The notes under the pieces: model-generated
Database searches by the model: none
What the model saw: the letters and a program-made list of their open reading frames with translations, nothing else
What the model was told of the DNA's origin: nothing
Shown here: positions 38,480 to 50,439 of the stretch, piece by piece
How positions within the stretch are numbered: position 1 is the stretch's first letter
Layout of the letters: each line of letters begins with the position of its first letter
Program-made: the position numbers and the translations under genes
Source: Phaseolus vulgaris
Lineage: Eukaryota > Streptophyta > Magnoliopsida > Fabales > Fabaceae
NCBI RefSeq assembly: GCF_000499845.2
Contig: NC_023758.2
Span: 10,637,927-10,701,926, forward strand
Length of the DNA: 64,000 bases
Reading direction: 5' to 3'

Positions 38480-41228
38480 ATGGCATCAAGATCATATGCT
38501 AACCTACTAGACTTAGCTGGAGATTTACTTGATATCCCTCATACACCAAGAACTATTCCAAGGATTATGACAGTTCCTGGAGTTATTTCTGACCTGGATG
38601 CTTCTGGTAGATATGATGGGGATTCCGATGTTAGTTCTTCTGGTTACCGGGAGAGGAAAATCCTTGTGGCAAACATGTTGCCATTACAGGCTAAGAGAGA
38701 TATAGACACTGGTAAATGGTGTTTCAGTTTGGATGAGGATTCAATTCTGTTACAATTAAAAGATGGTCTTCCTTCTGATACTGAGGTGATCTATGTGGGA
38801 TCCCTCAAGGTTGAAATAGAGGCCCACGAGCAGGAAGTAGTTGCTCAGAAATTACTGGAGGATTTTAATTGCATACCTACCTTTTTACCCCATGATCTCA
38901 TGAAAAACTTTTATCTTGGCTTTTGCAAACAGCAGCTTTGGCCTCTCTTTCATTACATGCTACCTATGTTCCCTGATCATGGTGAGCGGTTTGACCGCAC
39001 GCTTTGGAAGGCTTATGTTTCTGCAAACAAAATATTTGCAGACAAGGTTATGGAAATAATCAATCCTGATGATGATTTTGTTTGGGTTCATGACTATCAC
39101 TTGATGGTTTTGCCTACATTCCTGAGGAAGCGGTATAATCGTGTTAAACTTGGATTCTTTCTTCACAGTCCTTTCCCTTCATCTGAAATTTACCGAACTT
39201 TGCCAGTAAGGGATGAAATTTTGAGGGGACTGTTGAATACTGATTTAATTGGTTTCCACACATTTGATTATGCTCGCCACTTTCTCTCTTGTTGCAAAAG
39301 AATGCTAGGTCTTGACTATGAATCTAAACGAGGACATATAGGACTTGATTACTTCGGCCGTACTATATTTATCAAAATTTTGCCTGTAGGCATTCATATG
39401 GGTAGGCTTGAATCTGTATTAAATCTCCAATCTACAACGGCTAAACTGAAAGAGATTCAGGAAGAGTTTAAGGGTAGGAAGGTGATTCTTGGTGTTGATG
39501 ACATGGATATATTTAAGGGCATCAGTCTGAAGCTTCTAGCTGTTGAGCAGCTTCTGGAACAGAATCGAGATTTGAAGGGCAAAGTTGTCCTGATACAAAT
39601 TGTGAATCCTGCTAGGAGTTCGGGCAAGGGTGTTCAGGAAGCAAAAAGGGAAACATATTCAATTGCCCAGAGGATTAATGATACGTATGGCTCAAACCAT
39701 TACCAGCCAGTTATTCTCATTGACCGTCCTGTTCCTCGTTTTGAGAAGAGTGCCTATTATGCTGTAGCAGAATGTTGTATTGTTAATGCTGTGAGGGATG
39801 GTATGAACTTAGTCCCGTACAAGTATATTGTCTGCAGACAAGGAACTGCACAGATGGATAAAGCTTTGAGTAGAAAAAGTGATTCTCCCCGTACAAGCAC
39901 GATAGTTGTGTCTGAGTTCATCGGTTGTTCTCCTTCTCTAAGTGGAGCAATCAGGGTCAATCCCTGGAACATAGATGCTGTGGCTGATGCTCTGTATTCA
40001 GCTGTTACTATGCATGATTCAGAGAAGCAATTGAGGCATGAGAAACACTACAGGTACGTCAGTTCTCATGATGTGGCATATTGGGCACGCAGCTTTATGC
40101 AGGATTTGGAGAGAGCATGCAAAGATCATTACACCAAAAGGTGCTGGGGAATGGGTTTGGGCCTAGGGTTTAGAGTTGTTTCTCTTTCTCCTGGTTTTAG
40201 AAAATTGTCTGTCGATCACATTGTTTCAGCATACAAAAGAACCGGTAAAAGAGCTATATTTCTTGATTATGATGGTACTATCGTATCAAAGTCTTCTATA
40301 AACAAAACCCCCAGCCCTGAAGCCATATCCGTGCTAAATGATATGTGTAATGATCCTAAAAATACCGTCTTCATTGTGAGTGGAAGGGCAAGAGATTCTT
40401 TAAGTAAGTGGCTTACTTCATGCAAAAGGATTGGACTTGCTGCCGAACATGGATACTTTCTAAGGTATTTATTTAAGTTCTAGAAATATTTGGGTACCAT
40501 ACTTTGAACAACGCCTCACCTCCATCACTCCTCATTTTGTGGTTGCAGGTGGAATAAAGATTCTGAGTGGGAAACCAGTCAGTTGTCTTCTGAGTTTGAT
40601 TGGAAGAAGATTGTTGAACCTGTCATGAAATTGTATACGGAGGCAACTGATGGATCTAATATTGAAACTAAGGAAAGTGCTTTGGTGTGGCACCATGAAG
40701 ATGCGGACCCTGATTTTGGCTCCTGCCAGGCCAAAGAATTGTTAAATCATCTGGAAAGTGTCCTTGCCAATGAACCTGCAGTTGTCACCCGGGGCCAGCA
40801 TATTGTTGAAGTCAAGCCACAGGTACAGTTCTTTAATTTTCTATACTACCACCAAGTTCATAACTTTCATTGGACTTATTAAAGTCTTCCTCTATTATAT
40901 GCAGGGGTTAAACAAGGGGTTGGTAGCTGAAAAGATTCTTTCCACTATGGTTAATAGTGGTAATCCGCCAGATTTTGTGATGTGCGTAGGAGATGACATT
41001 TCCGATGAAGACATGTTTGAGAGCATATTAAGGACAGTTTCATGCCCATCACTGCCGGTAGTTCCAGAGATATTTGCTTGCACTGTTGGGCAGAAACCGA
41101 GCAAGGCCAAATATTATCTGGATGATTCTGCTGATGTGATGAAGCTGCTTCAAGGCCTGGGTGGTTCATCTAAACCAAAGCCCAGGCATCTGGCACAATT
41201 CCAAGTTTCCTTTGAGAGCACGGTTTGA
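38480..41228 (+). CDS. Class II trehalose-6-phosphate synthase, TPS8/9/10-like
   Basis: Two-domain protein: N-terminal GT20 glycosyltransferase (about residues 60-545) and C-terminal HAD trehalose-phosphatase-like domain (about 590-835). Coding exons 38480-40464, 40549-40822 and 40905-41228 total 2583 nt (860 residues), all GT-AG and in frame. The start MASRSYANLLDLAGDLLD and the three-exon layout are typical of the class II TPS8/9/10 clade. Phosphatase boxes are present: LDYDGT (D596, D598) and GDDISDEDMF (782-791). At residues 65-68 the protein reads NMLP, where catalytic class I enzymes carry an Arg (NRLP/NRIA-type) that contacts the substrate. Most plant class II proteins show little synthase activity and are thought to act as sugar-status regulators, for instance through SnRK1. 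The gene looks intact; the exact TPS number cannot be assigned here. Confidence 0.95.
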
Positions 41229-42550
41229 GTTATTAGCTCCTCATGCTTGTCTAGTTGGGAGGATTCTTGACATGTGGTGGTGGGACCTTGGTGTTGCAGA
41301 TAGGATTCTCTGCACCTGAACCGGTTCGCATGGCTTGTGGAAGCATTTATTTTTTGTGTTCGGTATAGTGCGGTTCATAAATGAGCTGACAATTCTTCTC
41401 AGGTACATGGTTACATTAATTGAAGTATTTGCTGGTGCCACCTTTAGCTTTAGTTGTGCTTAGAACTGTAGAGACCATACATACACTTCGTTTGCGTTGA
41501 ATATGCGGGGCACCAATAGCTTGTACAGTTACACTATTTTTCTTCACTATACATAATGACCATCTGCTTTCAGATATCTTTCTTCTTCAACCACAATATC
41601 CTTTCATCCAATCCACTCAAATACTCATAACATTCTATTTCCCTCCAAATCTTTAATTATTAATTTTGTAATTAATAATTTTACCTCGTAACTTTATTAA
41701 CTAATACTCTAATAGTATGTTTGGATGAATCAAATTATATTGTTTAAATGAAGATTTTTTTATACTACTTTTTCATAAATGTGAATTATATATTTTTCTA
41801 TTGATATTTATTATTTTTAATATTTGAGTGATTATCTTTTTATTATCAACACGAATATTATTTTTTGAAATTTTTAATATTTTAATAATCATCTTTTTAT
41901 CATCAACACAGATATTATTTTTTTCCATAGTTTGTTTTAATTTTTTGTAATGTTAACTGAAAAAAATTCAATCAATATTAACTATGATTATTTGATATTT
42001 AAATAATTTTATGTATTAGTAATTGAATTTGGCAGTAATGGAAATACTCTATTAAAATAAAAAATAAAAAAATTAACTTATTTAAATAAAATATTTCATA
42101 TATGTAAATATCTTAAAAATTAGAAAATCTTGTATTGAAATTGACTCAAGGTAAGAATCAAATTTTGGAGATGCTGTCAAAGCTTCGGAGTGGAGGCATG
42201 GGCTTTAGTAAAAGCACGAGATGGGTTGCTTCTTCCTGCACCTCCCTACATTCCTGAGACACCTCATACCAAATACTAAATGTGAAAATACTTTTTAAAA
42301 CATCCGTATATTTTTAGGCTTCAGAAAGAAATAATAATAATATGATCACAATATTGTAAGAATTGTTATGAACACTGTATATGCGTTTTCACTGCGGTAA
42401 GTAAAATTTAATATTTATATTAGTTTTAATTATATATATTTTTTAAATGAAAAAAAGTTGTTCTTTAAAAAGTTCAAAAGAACACATCAAATATTAAAAT
42501 AGTAAGGAATTTCATCTGTCATAATCTTACTTTCACTTTGTTAAACCTGC
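41229..42550. other. 3' flank of the TPS gene, then spacer
   Basis: The 3' UTR probably covers the first 300 bases or so (mixed composition to about 41560). Then A+T-rich spacer with a TTCTTCCTGCACCTCC phrase at about 42228 that matches the repeat ends near the left edge of the window. No further gene seen. Confidence 0.5.
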
Positions 42551-43248
42551 TGTGTATTTGATAAAGTTAATAAATTAACTATTAACTTATTTAATTAGTT
42601 TATAAGTTAATTTCATCAACACAAATTATTTATTTGACAAAATTAATTCATTAGTTAGCTAGTATTTGTTAAAGTCACTTTTAAATAATAAGCTAGTTGA
42701 TAGCTAATAAATTTGTAGTTTATAAGTTTTTAACTAATAAACTAACTTATTGAATTATAAATGTATAGTAAACTATATGGTAAATTAGTTTATAAATGTA
42801 TATAAAAGGCTATAACTACATTAAAAAAATTATATAGATAAAATTTGTATTTTGTAAAAATATATTATTGCATAATTATAATTTAAAAAATTTAAAGTGA
42901 CATTTTAATACTTCTATTTATTTTTTAAAATTTGTATATGTTTTTTTGTTTGAACAAGCTATTTTATTCAAATGAGTTTATCTGATGAGTATTAAATTTA
43001 ATTTTTATTCATTTTTAAAATTTTCAAAGTTTTTTAATAGGATAAAACAATAAACAAATACTAAATAGTGTAATAATTAATTATCTCCATTAAATTGAAA
43101 CAGGTAATAAGTAGGTAAAAAAAATAGCGATAATAATGAAATATATCTTAAGAAGTAGTAATGAAATAAAATTAAATAAGTTACAAGCTAGTTGAAAAGT
43201 TACAAACTCATAAAATAAGTTACTTTTAAATTACTTACTAAACACTCT
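42551..43248. mobile_element. hAT-like inverted-repeat element
   Basis: The left edge starts GTGTATTTGATAAAGTTAAT and runs through AACTTATTTAATTAGTTTAT. The right edge, reversed, starts GAGTGTTTAGTAAGTAATT and runs through AACTTATTTTATGAGTTTG. The arms align imperfectly over about 50 bp. TAAGCTA/TAGCTTA phrases recur inside and just beyond (43250-43380). No coding capacity. I saw no clear 8-bp target duplication, so the superfamily is a guess. Confidence 0.35.
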
Positions 43249-45060
43249 TGAATTGGTTAAATTAAGTTAGAAGCTAGTCAAATAAGCTAATAGTTAGCTT
43301 ATTAGTTTTACTAAGCACGTTCAAGAGCGTTTGCAAATATCTCAATATAGCTTATTTTAGTAACTTATAGTTTATAAACTACATAAACATAGTACTCAAG
43401 GTCTTAAAATAATTTAGTTTTATAAGATATTTTCATTGAAATATGTTGATTTGGAATAAAATTTAAGCCAATGTGTCTTAAGTAAGAGTTATATGAATAC
43501 AAAGATTTTTTTTTTTGTCTTGAAAACATTAATTTCCTAGTTATAAAGTTAGATTTTTTTATCAGGACTCTCTGGTGCAGGTTAATTACCTTTAAGCTTT
43601 TGGTAGATTTAGAGTTCTCAGTGAGCATTAGTTAAATTTCAGGTAAGGAAAGTTAGTCTTGTTCATTTCAATAGAACCCTAGGTTAGAACACTAACTCCA
43701 ATTTTTGCATTAAGATTGTCTCTTTTAAGAGTAAAGTAAAATATTAACTGAAATGGTAGATTTTGAATATTATATATTGATTTAAGGTGAATAAGTTATT
43801 GAAAGCATTTGTGATTGAGAATTTAAAGTGTTTGAATGGTAATATAAATGACTTCAATTGTATTTGAATAGTAGTTAAATTACTTAAAATGTGATGTTTG
43901 ATGATAATTGGTATTTTGATATTAAATGATGTATGTAATGAGGTGAAAGTGTGATCAAGACATAGTATTTTTAGGAAAGGAAATATTGTGTTGAGATTGT
44001 TATTAGGGTGTATTGATTTGTGAGTGTCTAGTGAATGAAACGATCTTAACTATATTGGTATAATATATATGAGGTTATTCAGTTGGTGAGAGTTGAATGA
44101 GGTTCATTTGACTGAATCTAAGATTTAAAAGAACTAATCAGAGCAAATCAAATGGTTTTACCCTGTCATATGAGATGATGAGACACTGAGATGATTATGC
44201 GCATGACTGTGTGGATTCAGAGTGAGTAGTATGACAAGTGCATGTCTCTGGATGCTAATTTCAATACACGAGTCTTCCAGAAGTAGAGTCAAGTGTATGA
44301 GTATGTGAGTCAGTAGAAATTTGTCAGGAGTGATGTGGAGTAATGTGGATGATGAACGTGATAGACACTTATGAAATTGTGAAAATATGTGAATATTGAT
44401 GGTTTATGTTGATATTTAAAGTTTTATATTTGAAGTTTTAAAGATATATAGTTTACCCTGTGCTTGTTTTGTGTTTATTTTCTTTAATCTATGATGATCA
44501 TGTTAATTTACACGGGAGCAATTGAGGTTGCAAGTAATATTGGTAGATAACTATATTTGTTAGATATTGGTAGATATCTATATTTGTTAAGCATATAGTG
44601 AAGACTTTAATTTTTTTTACTATAAATATAAGGAAGATATTGTTGGAAAAAACAAAACTTTAATAATTAAAAAAAAATCTTTAACTATTAACTAATAAAA
44701 TTATCCGTGTAAATGAAAAAGGTATAACAATTCTTAGAACGTGATTTTTCTTATCCCAAAAAAAAAACTATTACTGTGAGAAATATATAATTAATGATTA
44801 AAATAAATTAGCATACTTAAATTATTTAATTTTAGTTAACCGTGTTATAATTTTTTAAAATAAATTTAAACACTTTTAGTAATAAATATTTTTAATGATA
44901 TTTCTAGTAGTTTAATGAATAGTTTTCTCCAATAGATCCAGTGAAATATATCAATTTGCGTTATGAATAATTGAATTCCAATACCAAGGTTAAGAAAATA
45001 ATACACTTAAGATGTTAATACAAAAATGATTTAAAAAGTAAACTGAATTAAAATAAAAAT
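43249..45060. other. Spacer with an unassigned retroelement-like stretch
   Basis: A+T-rich overall. The stretch at about 44000-44420 is less A+T-rich and non-coding. Phrases such as CTGGATGCTAATTTCAATAC and ACGAGTCTTCCAGAAGTAGA resemble LTR or untranslated DNA of old Ty3/gypsy elements, from memory. No ends were found, so it is not called as an element. Confidence 0.4.
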
Positions 45061-45556
45061 TGTACGGGCGAGGCCGACCCCTGGTCTCCTGACCAAGACT
45101 CACCTGACTGCCCGAGACTTGGTTTACTTGACTGAGACCTTAGAAGACTTGGCCGAGACGACCGAGACCAGGGGGAACTTGGCCGACGGCCGACCACTAT
45201 TACCGTTAACGCTCAAACCAAGGTCAGTGAAGTTAATCTGTCATTAAGAATTAGGTAATACAACCCTAAGCGGTATCCACTCCGATAAGCGAACCCAACA
45301 AGGTAGGCCATTAGAATAATATAAATATCATTTATTACTGTTCACCTACCTGAGAGCTGACCACCCGCTTTACTGACTTGAGCGTCGGAGTGTCTTCACA
45401 GGTACCCCACCATCCGGTGTTCACCCGAGACCGAGTGCCGAAGGAGAAGCAGAAGGACAAGAAGAATCTCAGCTCATCACCCGGTAACCTGACCGACCGA
45501 AGGAAGGAGAAGAAGACTTCAATAGTTCTCTAGATCCCATCTCCTTAGTAGGAACA
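45061..45556 (+). mobile_element. Solo LTR, Ty3/gypsy (Tat/Ogre-like)
   Basis: A 496-bp G+C-rich block begins TG (TGTACGGGCGAGG) and ends CA (TAGGAACA), flanked on both sides by AAAAT (45056-45060 and 45557-45561), a perfect 5-bp target duplication. It carries TTACTGACTTGAGCGTCGGA followed by GTGTCTTCACAGGTACCCC, a signature near the 3' end of Tat/Ogre/Athila-type LTRs. No internal domain is present, so it is a product of LTR-LTR recombination. Orientation is set by that signature. Confidence 0.88.
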
Positions 45557-46415
45557 AAAATTATTATTGAAAAATAACTTGAAAAACTAAATCAAATGAA
45601 ACTAAAACTTGAAGTAAATTGTGAAACACTATAAATTTTATCTTATGTGAATTTTAAAAGCAATTGGGATAGTAGTTAAATATTATAAGGATGTTAGTCA
45701 GAGGTGTTGAGAAACACTAAAATGAATGAATAATGGCATGTTAAAGTTTTGATAAAGGCAACTCTAGGGTGGACAAGATAATGACACCATGTATAAAGTT
45801 AAAAGCAAGAAAATGACCATAAAGCTTCTATTATTATATTTATATATTCTTATACCACAGCTACAACTTAAAGAAACCCATAATAGACAAACAAAGATTT
45901 AATAAAGAAAAATATTATTTAAAAAAATAAATTTTGTTATTTTGATAATTGTATAGTAAAAGATATCAATTTATATTTAAAAAAAAATTATCTTTTCATA
46001 TAGGTCTATATTTCAGTAACTTTTATTTTATTTTTTTACTTTTAGCAGTTTGGATTATCAACTTATAATGACTATTTGAGAAAATTCAAAGTTTATGTTA
46101 TGAATCCAAACTGATGAACTAGTCAGAAAATTTTCACCATTCCACACTAAATTCAATTGTTTAATTTATCATATCCATTTCTATCCTCCTAGATAAATTC
46201 AATTCAGTTTAATTTATAATATGTTCTATCCTCCTAGACTTGTGTTTTTATTGTGAAATTTGAAATCTATGTGTTTACAACAATTTTCTCGAGAACAAAT
46301 TATGCAGTAGATATCTAAAATTGAGAAAGAACTATTTGATGTTGAAGATGTGATTAAACTAAAATTCCAACTTTGCCCTATTTTCTTTTCCCTTCCTAAT
46401 AAAACAATTGTGAAA

Positions 46416-46417
<2 letters not shown>

Positions 46418-46463
<46 letters not shown>
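46418..46463. repeat. (TA)n microsatellite
   Basis: About 22 TA units without interruption in spacer. Confidence 0.95.
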
Positions 46464-46465
<2 letters not shown>

Positions 46466-46771
46466 AGGTCTATCCAAATTTATGAATATTTATGCAAAAT
46501 ATGAAGGGTTATCAAAACATCCAAGTAACTATTTAATAATAAAGTAGTCATAATTTAATAATATAGTAATAATTGAAGAATTTGTGAGAAATAATAATAA
46601 AATTGTAATAAACAAGAAAATTCTAAAAAGATAAATATGTTTTTAAAGGTAAAAAACTTGTCAATAAAAAAATAAAACTTAATTAAAATAAATCAAATAA
46701 TTATGCTCACAAATAAAAAAAAGATGATAAATTAAAAACAAATTATGGTTGTAAATAGTATTTTTCTCAAT

Positions 46772-46960
46772 AAACCTTCAATAGACAATTTAATTGTAAA
46801 AAAGGAAGAACCAACCTTAGTGAACCTCTTATCAAAAGAGTACATAATAAGAAACAATATTGTAACTGCAAACAATATTTCTTCCTCTAAGCCTTTAATT
46901 GACAATCTACTTATAGAAAACCAAAGCTATCCTTAGTCAACTTGTTATCCAAATATCAAC
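46772..46960 (+). repeat. Degenerate 117-bp repeat, partly open frame
   Basis: A segment starting AAACCTTCAATAGACAAT (46772) recurs 117 bp later as AAGCCTTTAATTGACAAT (46889). The period is 39 codons and the 63-codon open frame at 46745-46936 reads KPSIDNL then KPLIDNL. This may be the remnant of a repeat-containing coding sequence, or coincidence in A+T-rich DNA. No family recognised. Confidence 0.4.
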
Positions 46961-47213
46961 TTGATGCAATTGCGAAACGAAATTCCAGTTTTTAATTTTA
47001 AAATCTGCAGTCTAGTAGCATGCAAAAATCACAATGTTTTTTTTTTTCTATTCATTCAATTTGTTTGGTTACTTTCAATAATGAGTTTTCATACACAATC
47101 TTATCGAAACTTTTTCCACTTATATAATGCAAATAACACATTCTACGATATATTAAGATGATTAATTGAGAATCGGTGTAAACAAAAACACAATGATATT
47201 TTTGTAAACATTT

Positions 47214-47262
47214 GAACATATTACATTGATTGGTCGATTGGACGAACCGGTGTAATATGTTC
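47214..47262. repeat. Inverted repeat, 12-bp perfect stem
   Basis: GAACATATTACA at 47214-47225 and TGTAATATGTTC at 47251-47262, with further partial pairing inward. Close to where the CACTA remains begin; it may be a subterminal motif of that element, which is unproven. Confidence 0.5.
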
Positions 47263-47329
47263 TTTTAAGAGTAAAAAAAAATTAACAAAATGATATAGTT
47301 ATATTCACTGGTTGTTACTCATAACTTAT

Positions 47330-47530
47330 GTAACATGTCTCCATCGTTGCTTCCATCGCTGCACCATTGCCTCCACCGCTAGTCACAACTGCTCACCGTT
47401 GCCTCCATTGTTGCTCACCACTGCCTCCACCGCTGTTGTCTTCGTCATCACATCATCCACACCAAAACATTCCTTTCGCTGTCATTGTTGTTGTTATTGT
47501 TGTCGCCATTGTCGTCACGGTTTCTCCATT
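47330..47530 (+). repeat. Low-complexity trinucleotide-rich tract
   Basis: Runs of CTCC, GCCTCCACCGCTG and TTGTTGTTATTG-type phrases. An 82-codon open frame across it is Cys/His/Ser-rich low complexity. It might be the first exon of the CACTA gene (it is followed by a GCTAG|GTTAG donor-like site), but that is weak. Confidence 0.45.
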
Positions 47531-47684
47531 GACGCTAGGTTAGTTTTTTTTTTTTTTTAAATATTTGGATTTGGATTTTAATTTATTATTTGGTTTACAA
47601 ATAAAACTTGTTATTTATATAGAAAATTAGTTTTATTATAATGTATTTGGATGAAATGTATTATGTTTTAAATTTTTTAATTGC

Positions 47685-47885
47685 TATATGTTGAACGTTT
47701 TGGTATTCGATCTAGGGTTGATCGATCATCGACAATGTGTATTGTGTTTTATAATGTATTATGTTTTAATTTTTTTAAATTGCTGTTTTAATTTTTATAT
47801 GTTGAACGCTTTGGTATTGGGTCCAAGGGTGATCGACCCTCGACAATGTGTATTGTGCTTTATAATATATCGACTAGAAATTGGG
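47685..47885. repeat. 121-bp tandem duplication in the CACTA remains
   Basis: TATATGTTGAACG starts at 47685 and 47806. Both copies carry TTGGTATT, GATCGA and TCGACAATGTGTATTGTG. The copies differ by several substitutions. Non-coding, probably intronic or subterminal within the CACTA element. Confidence 0.7.
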
Positions 47886-48743
47886 AGACATTGATGAATA
47901 AGTTCTTCTATTATGTGCACTCTTACTAGTGTTACTGTTTTTAGCTTGCTTTATATATTTGTTTTCTTTGTTAAAACTTTGTCAAATGGCTCTTTCATAT
48001 TTGTGCATTCACATGTCCTTTTCACTGAATAGGGAACGAAACAAAAAAACAAATATTTTTCTGGAGCCCTTTCCTCTTTCTTTTTGATAAATTGTAAAAT
48101 ATAAATTATGATATTTATCAATTTTCCCATCCACTTCCATCTGCACCTTAAGAAGGTACTAAACATGCTCACCCTGCACCTCCAACGGCACCTCAACCAA
48201 GTATTGAGCGTGCTCCCCTTCCACCTCCAATTGCATCTCAACCAAGTAATTTGTGTTCATTTATTTTTCAAATTTATTAATCCTCACATCATTAGACACA
48301 ATTGTTTTTTTTTTCATTATGCTGATTTATTTTTAGGAACCTTGAAAGTGAGGATATGTTCAACTAGTCAGACCAACTCTACTCCTACATTCATTGTTCA
48401 ACCCCAATTGCACCTCAATATAATTCTCAACCACCACATCAATTTGTACATGTACCTGGACCAACAATACCTGGTACATCATATGTATATTCAGAAAATG
48501 AAGAGGAAGAAAATGAGGAAACTGAGTTCCAAACACATCAACAAAGGCCTACAGCCTGCAAAAGAGCATGACTTGTTGATGTCATTGGTAAGACATTATA
48601 TATCAAGTTCAAAATGGAAATTTGTATAAAGCCACTATCAATTTGTTAAAACACATACAATGTTATATATAGTTATATATGCATTATTATTTTTTGGTTT
48701 AGTCCTATATCCCTTCAGACTAAAATGTTTTTAATATTTCAAA

Positions 48744-48986
48744 GATGAGGAAGGAAAGAGAAACACAAAACAACTAAGAACCAATGATGTTTGACATCTA
48801 CCTCCAAATGAAAGGATTGTTGTGCAATGGAATAATGAGGGTCAACCAATTGCAAATGGTGAAGCATTATTGAATAGGTTCTTAGGTAGTATTGCAGGAA
48901 ACTATACTGCATTTCCTATTAGTTATTCTAGTTGGAGGAAGATTCCTAAAGTTTATAAAGAAGATATACTTAAACACACTATTCAG
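48744..48986 (+). pseudogene. CACTA transposase-family exon (Transposase_24 type), broken
   Basis: The frame reads DEEGKR..., then HLPPNERIVVQWNNEGQP, then LLNRFLGSIAG, SYSSWRKIPKVYKEDIL and a donor ATTCAG|GTAATC. This is the pattern conserved in plant Ptta/En/Spm-type transposase genes (IVVxxNxxGQP, SFLG, W+K+P, +YK+D+). A TGA at 48792-48794 stops the frame just before HLPP, at a position usually held by Trp. Upstream at 48120-48560 lie Pro-rich (APPTAPQPS, PLPPPIASQPS) and acidic (ENEEEENEETE) stretches that fit the N-terminal region, also broken. Downstream exons were not traced reliably. Confidence 0.75.
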
Positions 48987-50175
48987 GTAATCATATCCAA
49001 AATTATTTATAATTTAATTTATAATTTAAATATACTATAATAATTGTTAAATTTAATTGTTAACTGTTTTGAGGGCTAAATTTGATGTTCATTCTGATGT
49101 TCATATAAATCATGTCCTTAAATCACTTAACATAATAAAATAACTTTTACTGCCCATTTTGTTACTATGGCAAAGAATGATTGGAAGCCATATCATGATA
49201 GGTAAAAAAAATTGCTCTATAAATCTCTAAGGAAAGAATTGATTTCAAATATACTATAATTTGTTTGACTATTATTATTCTATTTCTTGTTGGAGTTTGT
49301 TATGTGTATTATAACCTCTATATATACATCTATCTTTTGAATTGTGATACATCTAAATTTTGGCTGCTTTGTTTAGCAATTAAAATGCTTAATTTTTTTC
49401 TGCTACAATATTTCCATGATGATGATGATGCTCCTCAATAGCCCAGGACTAACAAAAATTAGGATCAACCTTAGGGTTTGGTAGAGTTAGAAATTCAAAT
49501 GACAGGTAATATCAAATATCAATAGGATGAGAAACATTAATTAAGTTCATGCTACAAAAAAATTCTTTATTAGAAAATCCCAGTTTGATGTATAACAATT
49601 CTATTAGAACATACACTTAAACAACTTTTACAAATGACGTAACTAGTTCAAAACAACTTAACTTATTATGCTAAAGAGAAACTCTAATATTTCAAATTTG
49701 AAGTCAATTCCATCAACCATTGAATAGTGGAATACTTTGAATGAATCCATGATCATTCTAAAGAAAATCATAAATTATTGACTTGAATATGTAGCTAGCA
49801 TGTTTTTCGGATTTTTGTTTTGCCAACACTATCACAATACATTTGTGAAATGCCATAAAAGGCAACTAAATTATTTAAAAAAGAAAAAATATATTTATGA
49901 ATTTCAATGATGCATTTTAAAATATAAACAATTCATTTGCTTCACTTGAATTCCCTTACAATTGCAAAATGTGTTTGTTTGAATAGTGAAATAAAATTCC
50001 TTTAATTCACAAACTCCCTATTTGGATAAAGTAATTAATCTCCTTAAAAAGCAACGATAATTTTAATATATTATTTAGCTTTATATATATATATAAATAT
50101 ATCGTGTCATATAATATATGTAGTCTAATAAAATACTAGGAGGCATTTCCAAAGAAATTGTTGTAAATATTTTTA

Positions 50176-50229
50176 TAAATATCGGAGGTTTCAAAAATCC
50201 TTAGCAATACCAGAGGTTTCAAAAGCCTC
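50176..50229. repeat. CACTA subterminal motifs, left of the insertion
   Basis: Two copies of a phrase of about 25 bases: AAATATCGGAGGTTTC with AAAAATCCT, and AATACCAGAGGTTTC with AAAAGCCTC. They match motifs at 57761-57836 beyond the copia 3' LTR. Confidence 0.65.
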
Positions 50230-50235
50230 GGTTTT

Positions 50236-50393
50236 GCTTGTATTAAAGTGTTGTGAAAAAAATCAATCTGTTCATTCTAAAATCAATATGTTCTTTTTCC
50301 TCTGATAAACTGAAAAACAGTTTGTGTTTGCGAAAATTTTGTAACTTCAATTCACCCCTCCCCTCTTGAACTTAGACATTAATAGACCCAACA
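50236..50393 (+). repeat. Truncated 5' LTR (last 158 bp)
   Basis: From GCTTGTATTAAAGTG to the terminal CAACA this matches the last 157 bp of the 3' LTR (57601-57757) with only a few differences. The first 1.28 kb of the LTR is absent; CACTA-type DNA abuts directly at 50235. Confidence 0.92.
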
Positions 50394-50395
50394 AT

Positions 50396-50407
50396 TGGTA
50401 TCAGAGC
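50396..50407 (+). other. Primer binding site for initiator Met-tRNA
   Basis: TGGTATCAGAGC lies two bases after the LTR end. This is the standard plant Ty1/copia PBS, complementary to the 3' end of initiator tRNA-Met. Confidence 0.95.
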
Positions 50408-50439
50408 TAGGGCTTGTATTTTGCTCAAGTGTATGCATT

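Larger units (their letters stand above)
45557..47213. other. A+T-rich spacer
   Basis: Holds a TA microsatellite (46418-46463) and a degenerate 117-bp repeat (46772 onward). No gene supported. Confidence 0.5.

Noticed and set aside
47312..47560. 82-codon Cys/His-rich frame as a possible zinc-binding protein
   Set aside because: The Cys and His come from TGT/CAC-type trinucleotide runs (CTCC, TTGTTG); spacing fits no zinc-finger pattern.
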